This document shows positions 1 to 5,705 of a stretch of DNA of 5,705 nt, piece after piece. The position numbers and the translations under genes are program-made. The notes below the pieces were generated by a model. It worked only from the letters and a program-made list of their open reading frames with translations. It made no database searches and was not told where the DNA came from. The stretch is from positions 1 to 5,705 of the forward strand of contig JAGCUM010000121.1 in the NCBI GenBank assembly GCA_017962865.1, read 5' to 3'. The stretch's first letter is position 1. Each line of letters starts with the position of its first letter. The DNA is from Spirochaetales bacterium. Its GTDB lineage: Bacteria; Spirochaetota; Spirochaetia; Sphaerochaetales; Sphaerochaetaceae.

Positions 1-525
1 ATCCAGAAAGTATTCGTCCTCGCAGACCAGAACCTCGCGCGGGGCTATCTGCTGCAGCGCGGTACGCACCGACTGGGCCTTGTTCTTCGAATCGAGGGCC
101 CTGATATGGAAATCTCCCGTGGAGACATCGCAGAAAGCCAGGGCATACTGGAAGAAGCAGATAATGTAATTGAAGCTCTTGTCGTCCAGAAAGTCCTCGT
201 CCACAACGGTAGCCGGTGTGACGATGCGCACCACCTCCCTCCGTGCAAGGGCCTTGGAATTCTCCGAGAGCTCCATCTGCTCACAGATGGCAATCTTCTT
301 CCCGCAGTCCAGAAGCCTCTTGATGTAGTTCTTGGCTGCGTGGAAGGGAATACCGCACATCGGGGAATCGCCCCTGTGCGTGAGAGTCAGATTCAGTAAG
401 GCCGATACCTCTTTTGCATCCTCGTCGAACATCTCGTAGAAGTCACCGAGACGGAAGAAGAGCACCATATCCGCGTACTGGCTCTTCATCTCGCGGTATT
501 GCTTCATCAAGGGAGTATCAGCCAT
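1..525 (-). CDS. mutS: DNA mismatch repair protein MutS, N-terminal part (175 codons, 3' end beyond the left edge)
   Basis: MutS is a cytosolic ATPase that binds base mismatches and small loops and recruits MutL to start strand repair. The visible 175 residues cover the mismatch-recognition domain (about 1-110) and the beginning of the connector domain (from about 117). The recognition loop is plain: LGDFYEMF, with F29-Y30-E31 matching the Phe-x-Glu that wedges into a mismatch in this family. Further family signatures are LTLTHRG (46-52), the C-G-I-P-F-H block (57-62), AICEQ (79-83) and VTPAT (102-106), followed by the D-V-S-T-G-D-F strand (133-139) of the connector. The ATG at 525 is the best start: family alignment begins a few residues later, and an in-frame TGA lies at 541-543. 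The upstream AAAAGAA is a poor Shine-Dalgarno, so translation may depend on ribosomes ending bamA 10 bases earlier. The frame is intact to base 1; the clamp and ATPase domains are not visible. Confidence 0.97.
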   Translation of the reverse strand, partial: MADTPLMKQYREMKSQYADMVLFFRLGDFYEMFDEDAKEVSALLNLTLTHRGDSPMCGIPFHAAKNYIKRLLDCGKKIAICEQMELSENSKALARREVVRIVTPATVVDEDFLDDKSFNYIICFFQYALAFCDVSTGDFHIRALDSKNKAQSVRTALQQIAPREVLVCEDEYFLD

Positions 526-535
526 GGCAATTCTT

Positions 536-3091
536 TTAGATCAATGAAGTTGAGATTGCAAGCACAAGGCTCATTCCGCTGGTATCACGCTTTCCGTGGA
601 AGAACGATCCTCCGACCCACTCGAAGGTTCTGTCCCCTTCCATGGAGGCAACGTACGGATGCTTGAAGGTTGCGTTCTTTACAAGGTACAGACCGAGCGG
701 GAAGCCCTGGATCTTGAGCCTGATACCGCCGCCGGCAGCAAAGTACCAATTGATACCCTGCTTGACCTGCTTGAGCTCGGAATTGACGCCTGTGGCGCTC
801 ACGAAGAGCTCGGCATTCAGGATGTTCTCGACCAGAGGATAGCTGATCTCGATCATGTTGTCCCACAGGAAGGCCTGGTCGATGACCATGTTGAATCCGC
901 GTCCGATGGTCATACCGTCGATGTAGAGCATCTCGTACTTGGTTGCACCGAGCTTCGGATCCCAGAACCTGAGGCCCTGCTTCTCGTAGTTGTAGAACTG
1001 GTCAAGCATGAAGCTTGCCGATGTGGAGACGCAGAGCATGATGTTCTTCGTCCCCTCTTCCTTCAGCTTGACGGAGAAGAGCTTGAGGTATCCGGCAGCC
1101 GATGTATTGAGCTTGATGTAGTTCGAAAGACCGCCCAGAATACCTCCGGCATATGTGACCGATGTGCTCAGCAGATAACCCTTCGTGGTGTTCGTGATAT
1201 AGTCTCTTCCGTCCCACTGGATACCCATGCTGATCTTGTTGGAGAACTGCCACTTCTGGCCGTACTGGAAAATCAGCTTCTCGAACGGGATGTATTTCTG
1301 GTCGTAGAAGGCCTTGTTGAGGCTGACCGAGGCTCCGCCGAAGAGCGAGAGTCTGCCGACATCGAAGATGAACGGATAACCGGTATTGTAGCCCACGGAG
1401 AATGTGAACAGGTCATATTTCATCAGATCCCTTGCCGACGGGTACTCGTTGTTGGAAAGCGTCCACTGGCTGGGAGAAGAATAACCGAGCGGCCAGGTCT
1501 CGGAACTGTTACGTCCGTTGTAGTACACGGGAGCGTTGGTTCCGAGCTGGAGTTCACCGTCATGTGCAGAGTGAGAGAATCCCAAGCTTATGGAGTTGGA
1601 CCATCTGTGGTCACGGAACCAGTTGTCACCGAAGCTGAGATCGATGGACTGGGTATCCGGGGAAAGCGTCACGCCGATTCCCACCGTCTGAGCCTTGCCC
1701 ATGAAGTTGCGGTCCTGCCACTGAATGAAGCCGGATACCGGGAACTGGTTGAGCGTTCCGCCGAAGGTGGCTCCGAACTGGATGTCCTTCGTCTTGCCCT
1801 CTTCCAGGATGAACTCCAGGATCACTCCGTTATCGGTCTGACCGTACATCAGGTCATAGTCCAGATTTGCCAGAAGACCCGTGTTGTAGAGGTTCTGTGC
1901 ACTCGTGACCAGCTTGGCCTTGGAGAAGATGTCGCCCGGCTTGATTGCAAGCTCACGGCGCATGACATATTCCTTGGTCTTCTGAAGACCTGTGATCAGG
2001 ATCTCCTCGACCACGGCCTGCGGACCTTCGGTGATATCGAGGTAGAACTTGACGGTCATGTTCGTATCGTCACGGATATTGGAGATGTCCATGCCGTTGG
2101 CGATGTAACCGTCGTTGTAGTAAAGATCTGCGATTGCTCCGTACTCTGCCTGGACGGTCTCGAGGTTGAGGACCGAACCGACCTTCATGGACTGGACGCC
2201 CCTGATTTCATCATCGCTGAAGATGGTGTTTCCGGTGACTTCCATTCCGCCGTAGAACCACTGCTGGCCCTCTACGATATCGAATGTGACCGTTGCGGCA
2301 AGATATTTGGCGCTGGGAGACTCGACATAGGTGATGATGGGTTCGGAGACGATGACGTCGATGTAACCGTTCTTCTGATAATATGCTGCGATATTGGCGG
2401 CATCGGCGCGGAGCTTGTCCTCGTCAAGATATCCGTTGTTGAACAGCGACTTGACCTTGGATTTGACTTCCTTCTTCAGGCTGGCGGCATCGAAGTGCTC
2501 GTTGCCCGTGAAGATGAACTGAGTGACTCTGGTCTGCTCGCCTTCAGTGATGCTGAAGTTGACCTTGTAGGAGCTGTTCTCCTCATCCTCTTCGATTTCA
2601 TATTCGATGGGGACGCTCATGAATCCCTTTGCGGTATAGGCTGCCCTGATCTGGTCAACTGCGCTCTGGAAGACGGATTTCGAGGTAGGCTCGATGAACT
2701 TTCCGACACCGATGGCGGTGACGGCTTCCCTGAGTTCCCTGGTCTTGATGGCGCTGTTGCCCTCGTAGGTGATGGCCGTGATCATGGGAATCTCATAGAA
2801 TTCGAAGACTATCCTCAGTCCGCCGGCTTCCGTTTTCTCTGCATCGGCGGTGAAGAAGTCAACTCCGTCGATGGCATAGAGTTTCTCCTGAAGCTCCGAG
2901 AACAGCTCGTTGGTGAACGGCTTGTAACGGTACACATAGAGGGCATCGTTGATATCCGATTCCCTTATGTTCTTGATTCCGGAGTACGAGAACTCGGAAA
3001 TCTCCATGTTATAGTACCAGGCGTCGGCTGCGGTTGCGGTAAAGAGAACCGCAAGTGTCAGGATCAAAGCCAAAATCAATTTTCTTTTCAT
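536..3091 (-). CDS. bamA: Outer membrane protein assembly factor BamA (Omp85 family), complete, 851 residues
   Basis: BamA is the central subunit that folds and inserts beta-barrel proteins into the outer membrane. A signal peptide is clear: Lys/Arg at 2-4, hydrophobic run 5-20, then A22-D23-A24 before W25. Five POTRA domains follow at about 25-101, 102-185, 186-276, 277-357 and 358-433; most end in an I-x-E-G type turn (TEG, VEG, TEG, EEG). Residues 434-851 are the 16-strand barrel domain. Barrel hallmarks are the W-D-G-R-D segment (626-630) and the L6 loop core I-G-R-G-F (729-733), whose Arg points into the barrel lumen in known structures. Length fits a five-POTRA BamA. I chose the ATG at 3091 over the TTG at 3094, because GGGAG at 3099-3103 is 7 bases from the ATG and only 4 from the TTG. 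The protein ends in Ile instead of the usual aromatic residue. It sits between tamB and mutS, as in spirochaetes. Confidence 0.97.
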   Translation of the reverse strand: MKRKLILALILTLAVLFTATAADAWYYNMEISEFSYSGIKNIRESDINDALYVYRYKPFTNELFSELQEKLYAIDGVDFFTADAEKTEAGGLRIVFEFYEIPMITAITYEGNSAIKTRELREAVTAIGVGKFIEPTSKSVFQSAVDQIRAAYTAKGFMSVPIEYEIEEDEENSSYKVNFSITEGEQTRVTQFIFTGNEHFDAASLKKEVKSKVKSLFNNGYLDEDKLRADAANIAAYYQKNGYIDVIVSEPIITYVESPSAKYLAATVTFDIVEGQQWFYGGMEVTGNTIFSDDEIRGVQSMKVGSVLNLETVQAEYGAIADLYYNDGYIANGMDISNIRDDTNMTVKFYLDITEGPQAVVEEILITGLQKTKEYVMRRELAIKPGDIFSKAKLVTSAQNLYNTGLLANLDYDLMYGQTDNGVILEFILEEGKTKDIQFGATFGGTLNQFPVSGFIQWQDRNFMGKAQTVGIGVTLSPDTQSIDLSFGDNWFRDHRWSNSISLGFSHSAHDGELQLGTNAPVYYNGRNSSETWPLGYSSPSQWTLSNNEYPSARDLMKYDLFTFSVGYNTGYPFIFDVGRLSLFGGASVSLNKAFYDQKYIPFEKLIFQYGQKWQFSNKISMGIQWDGRDYITNTTKGYLLSTSVTYAGGILGGLSNYIKLNTSAAGYLKLFSVKLKEEGTKNIMLCVSTSASFMLDQFYNYEKQGLRFWDPKLGATKYEMLYIDGMTIGRGFNMVIDQAFLWDNMIEISYPLVENILNAELFVSATGVNSELKQVKQGINWYFAAGGGIRLKIQGFPLGLYLVKNATFKHPYVASMEGDRTFEWVGGSFFHGKRDTSGMSLVLAISTSLI

Positions 3092-3098
3092 CAAACGT

Positions 3099-3103
3099 CT
3101 CCC
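3099..3103 (-). promoter_or_regulatory. Shine-Dalgarno of bamA (GGGAG)
   Basis: Read on the minus strand, the 30-base spacer between the tamB stop and the bamA ATG contains TCGGGAGACG. The GGGAG core is 7 bases from the ATG at 3091 and 4 bases from the preceding in-frame TTG at 3094, which favours the ATG. The rest of the spacer is A/T-rich and shows no inverted repeat with a T-run, so I see no terminator between tamB and bamA. Confidence 0.75.
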
Positions 3104-3121
3104 GAAGATACAATATCCTAA

Positions 3122-5705
3122 TTAAAACTGTATCTGCTTGGTTACACTGAAACCAATAGTATCCAAAATATCGAAAACAGACAACTCTCGAGGCTGTGTG
3201 AACACGCTCAGAGTTCCCATCGGAGTATCCCAGTCAAGGCTTATCTCCGTATCAAGTATCAGATCCTTCGCAAGGAAGTGTCCGACCTTGTTCGAAAGCT
3301 TGACATTGCTGTCGGCTTTCAGCATCAGACGCACCTTTACGAACCAGTTGTCCCCCACATACTTGCCTGCGAACAGGGATGTCCTGTCCAGATAGCGCGC
3401 AAGCATGCTTATGTCACGCCTTCCGGTCAGCTCTCCCGGAAGGGCATCGATTATGACGTTGGAAAGGATATTCGAACGGGCCGAGAATATATCCAGTCCA
3501 AGGGCATTTCGCACAGTACCCGTGATCGAGTAATTCTTGTTGGACTCGATCACTCCTACCCTTGTCAGGGCATCACGGGCTGTTCTGGCAAAGCGTGCCA
3601 GAGAAGACAGCGAGAGGGTCCTGTCCAGAGCTCCGGAAGCAAGCACGCTCTGACCCAGCATGGCCAGGATCTCGTTCTCGCTCTTGGCAGGATTACTTGT
3701 GAAACGCGGATTGATGTTATCCAGCGTTGCATTCTGCAGGATCATGCTGATGATGACCTTGTTTCCGTCGGAGTCATAGTCCGTGATCTCAGCAGTCAGG
3801 TTCAGCACGAACGGAACACTGTCCTCAAGTCCTGCGAACCTGCGCTGCGAGAGATCCACACTTCCATCCCTGATTATGAAGTCGTTCTGGAAGTAGTAGA
3901 CCTGTCCGGTCTTGACGGCTATTCCTCCGTCGGTCTTGAATGTGCCGCCGTCGAGCATCAGGCGCAGCGTACGATCCTCAGCAAGCGTGAAGTTGATGAA
4001 CGGATTATCCTTCTCCGGATAGTAGAACTCCACGTCGTGGCCCGTTGTCATCGTGATATCCATATCAGAAGGCTGCTTCGGCTGATTGTAGAACCACTGA
4101 GGCAACTCCTCGTCGAACCTGAAATCGATGAGCATGGACGAGACGTAGATATCGGTCGACAGTTTGGGTCTGCCCGCATTGACTGCGAAATCAACATAGC
4201 CCGAAACATCTCCGCGGATTTCGAATTCATTATCGCCCATCAGCATCGGGAGCCAGAAATCGATCGGGGTTTCCCTGTCTATGTTGAGGCTTACGTCGAA
4301 GGTCTCCACTCCCAGTCCCTGCATGACGATGTCAACTGCGACATCGCCGAAGAAGTATCGTCCGTCGGCCTCGCTGTAGCCTGCCATCGGCGTTCTGGAA
4401 ACCAGAAGCGAATGGTCGTTCAGCGAGAGAGCCACGTTCTTGGCAGTGATGATCTGGTCAGGCAGGAAGAACAGGGTCATCTCATAGGACTGGCAATAGA
4501 CCATACCGTAGAGGCTCGGATTGGAAAGCGGACCCTGAATCAGGACATCGCCTTCGATCAGGCCGTTGGTGAATCTGAATGAAGGATTACCCGTGAACTG
4601 ATTCAGGATCGGAAGCGGGAAGCTGATGTCGCTTACCATCAGATCCAGATTATCCCCTACGTATCCTTTTGCCTTGAAGCCGAACAGGATATCCTCGTCG
4701 ATCTCGATATCCAGATAGCCGCTTTCCATATCGTAACTGCCGTTTATCAGGCTTCCGCTGAGAGACATGAGTCCGTTCTCCAGATGCATGTCGACCTGAG
4801 TATCGGCCATGGAATAGCCGTCCGAAAGCGTGATATCGGAAAGCCCTATCCTGAAATCAAAACCGTAATCGAGTCCGACGAAGGCCTGGAACAGTCCGCT
4901 CGAGACCTCGGGTCCGCTTGCGGAAATCGTGAGCCTTCCGCTCTGTGTAGTGGGCTCCGCGCTCAGGCCCTTGATTTCGTTCCTGAAGTTCAGGCTTCCG
5001 TCCAGAGTCAGATGTCCGAGGTCCACGAGCAGGTTGATATCTTCGATGCTGAGGCTTCCAAGCTTTCCATAGGAATCATAGAGGCTGATCTTCTTGTCGT
5101 CATAGAGGGCGTTGAAGGTGAATTCGTTGCTGTCTTCGCTTCCCCAGATGAGCTTTGCAGAAGCATAGAGGGCATTATCCCTCTGTCCCAATATGGAAAG
5201 ACTTGCCTTGAGGGAGTCGTCCCTGACTCCCCTGTAGTAGAAATCCAGATAGAACTGGTTCTCGGTTGCCGCACCCCTCAGGGCTGTACGCGAGTTGGTC
5301 CTCAGGAGGTTGACCGTTCCGTTCACGGAAGAGGTATCCAGCTTCAGCAGGCTCGGGATGTCCGAGAAAGTGAAATCGGCACTTCCGCTGTAATTCACAT
5401 CCTCTTCGCGGTTGCCCAACCTGAGTTTGCTGAGGAAGATACTGTGATCCGTAAGCGAAAGGTCGAATCCTACTTCGAAGGAGTCGGAAACAAGAACCGA
5501 GAAATCAATCAGATCGATTGCGAATCCGCTGTTTTGGGTATCATAACTGCCAACAAGTGCGCTCGAAGCACGGACAATCACGCCTTCGGATGGATAGAAC
5601 TCGAGATCATCAAGATATCCGAGACCGAGAAGCATCCCGTCATCCATCCAGACATCCAGATCAAGGTTGTCACCGTTGAAGGTGATGTTCAGCGGATTCG
5701 TGAAC
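3122..5705 (-). CDS. tamB: TamB-family (DUF490) translocation and assembly module protein, C-terminal 860 codons; N-terminus beyond the right edge
   Basis: TamB proteins are inner-membrane-anchored, span the periplasm as a long hydrophobic-grooved beta-structure, and work with Omp85 proteins in outer-membrane biogenesis and/or carry phospholipid between membranes. The visible 860 residues are almost entirely short alternating beta-strands rich in D, S, L and G with NG/DG turns, as expected for this fold. The last ~380 residues (about 3122-4210) are the DUF490 domain. It contains a D-G-S-V-D-L strand, a P-F-V-L-N-L-T-A-E strand, the N-E-I-L-A-M-L helix (3659-3679), an amphipathic helix (S-L-A-R-F-A-R-T-A-R-D-A-L), then N-A-L-G-L-D and F-A-G-K-Y-V, and it ends in Q-I-Q-F. 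An ATG at 5645-5647 is not the start: the frame stays open to base 5705 and the 19 residues before it (F-T-N-P-L-N-I-T...) have the same strand pattern. Full family members are usually over 1,200 residues, so several hundred residues and the N-terminal anchor lie outside. Directly upstream of bamA, 30 bases apart. Confidence 0.93.
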   Translation of the reverse strand, partial: FTNPLNITFNGDNLDLDVWMDDGMLLGLGYLDDLEFYPSEGVIVRASSALVGSYDTQNSGFAIDLIDFSVLVSDSFEVGFDLSLTDHSIFLSKLRLGNREEDVNYSGSADFTFSDIPSLLKLDTSSVNGTVNLLRTNSRTALRGAATENQFYLDFYYRGVRDDSLKASLSILGQRDNALYASAKLIWGSEDSNEFTFNALYDDKKISLYDSYGKLGSLSIEDINLLVDLGHLTLDGSLNFRNEIKGLSAEPTTQSGRLTISASGPEVSSGLFQAFVGLDYGFDFRIGLSDITLSDGYSMADTQVDMHLENGLMSLSGSLINGSYDMESGYLDIEIDEDILFGFKAKGYVGDNLDLMVSDISFPLPILNQFTGNPSFRFTNGLIEGDVLIQGPLSNPSLYGMVYCQSYEMTLFFLPDQIITAKNVALSLNDHSLLVSRTPMAGYSEADGRYFFGDVAVDIVMQGLGVETFDVSLNIDRETPIDFWLPMLMGDNEFEIRGDVSGYVDFAVNAGRPKLSTDIYVSSMLIDFRFDEELPQWFYNQPKQPSDMDITMTTGHDVEFYYPEKDNPFINFTLAEDRTLRLMLDGGTFKTDGGIAVKTGQVYYFQNDFIIRDGSVDLSQRRFAGLEDSVPFVLNLTAEITDYDSDGNKVIISMILQNATLDNINPRFTSNPAKSENEILAMLGQSVLASGALDRTLSLSSLARFARTARDALTRVGVIESNKNYSITGTVRNALGLDIFSARSNILSNVIIDALPGELTGRRDISMLARYLDRTSLFAGKYVGDNWFVKVRLMLKADSNVKLSNKVGHFLAKDLILDTEISLDWDTPMGTLSVFTQPRELSVFDILDTIGFSVTKQIQF

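Larger units (their letters stand above)
1..5705 (-). other. Putative operon tamB-bamA-mutS (both ends outside the window)
   Basis: Three genes on the same strand are separated by 30 and 10 bases, with no terminator-like hairpin in either gap. The same order, with a skp/ompH-like gene added between bamA and mutS, is known from Treponema pallidum and Borrelia burgdorferi. The spacing and conserved order are visible or known; co-transcription is inferred. The promoter must lie beyond the right edge unless an internal one is hidden within a coding region. Confidence 0.75.

Noticed and set aside
45..293. 82-codon minus-strand frame inside mutS
   Set aside because: It is out of frame with the clear MutS reading frame and its Ser/Arg-rich translation is typical of a shifted reading of a real gene.
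106..399. 97-codon open frame on the plus strand opposite mutS
   Set aside because: It overlaps the well-supported MutS mismatch-recognition domain on the other strand, in the mirrored register, and resembles no known protein.
3092..3094. TTG at 3094 as the bamA start
   Set aside because: It would leave only 4 bases after GGGAG and adds just one residue before the normal M-K-R-K signal-peptide start at the ATG.
596..3121. 841-codon open frame on the plus strand opposite bamA
   Set aside because: It lies in the antiparallel register of bamA and is open only because bamA avoids TTA, CTA and TCA. Its translation has no signal peptide, domain or strand pattern I recognise, and bamA itself is unmistakable.
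3092..3121. Terminator or promoter between tamB and bamA
   Set aside because: Only 30 bases, with no inverted repeat followed by a T-run; a short A/T-rich stretch (GATATTGTAT) is too little to support a promoter call.
3278..4582. 434-codon open frame on the plus strand opposite tamB
   Set aside because: Same antiparallel register effect; the predicted protein is an Arg/His/Val-rich mirror of the tamB codons with no recognisable features.
3122..5647. ATG at 5645-5647 as the true start of the TamB-family gene
   Set aside because: The frame continues open to the right edge with the same beta-strand pattern, there is no ribosome binding site before this ATG, and no signal anchor follows it.

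Overview
The window holds three genes, all read from the minus strand and packed head to tail. In transcription order they are a TamB-family protein (N-terminal end beyond the right edge), a complete BamA/Omp85 outer-membrane assembly protein, and the first 175 codons of the mismatch-repair protein MutS (rest beyond the left edge). The gaps are only 30 and 10 bases. Neither has room for a terminator, and no promoter was recognised in the window, so this looks like the middle of one operon whose promoter lies upstream (to the right).

A diderm, LPS-type or spirochaete-type envelope is implied by TamB and BamA. The order tamB-bamA-(skp)-mutS is, from memory, that of spirochaetes: TP0325-TP0326-TP0327-TP0328 in Treponema pallidum and BB0794-BB0795-BB0796-BB0797 in Borrelia burgdorferi. 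I therefore infer a member of Spirochaetota, probably of the Treponema/Sphaerochaeta side given the roughly balanced base composition (judged by eye, not counted). The genus cannot be fixed. The small skp/ompH-like chaperone gene that sits between bamA and mutS in those relatives is absent here.

Layout: 1-525 mutS 5' part; 526-535 spacer; 536-3091 bamA; 3092-3121 spacer with the bamA Shine-Dalgarno; 3122-5705 tamB 3' part. BamA inserts and folds beta-barrel proteins into the outer membrane. TamB is an inner-membrane-anchored, periplasm-spanning beta-rich protein that works with Omp85 proteins and/or carries phospholipid to the outer membrane. MutS is a cytosolic DNA-repair protein with no functional link to the other two beyond a shared transcript.

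I see no RNA gene, mobile element, CRISPR array, repeat array or clearly new system. The long plus-strand open frames opposite these genes are explained by codon bias. The points worth a second look are the missing skp gene, the atypical C-terminal end and L6 motif of BamA, a long predicted BamA surface loop, and the tamB-bamA pairing.
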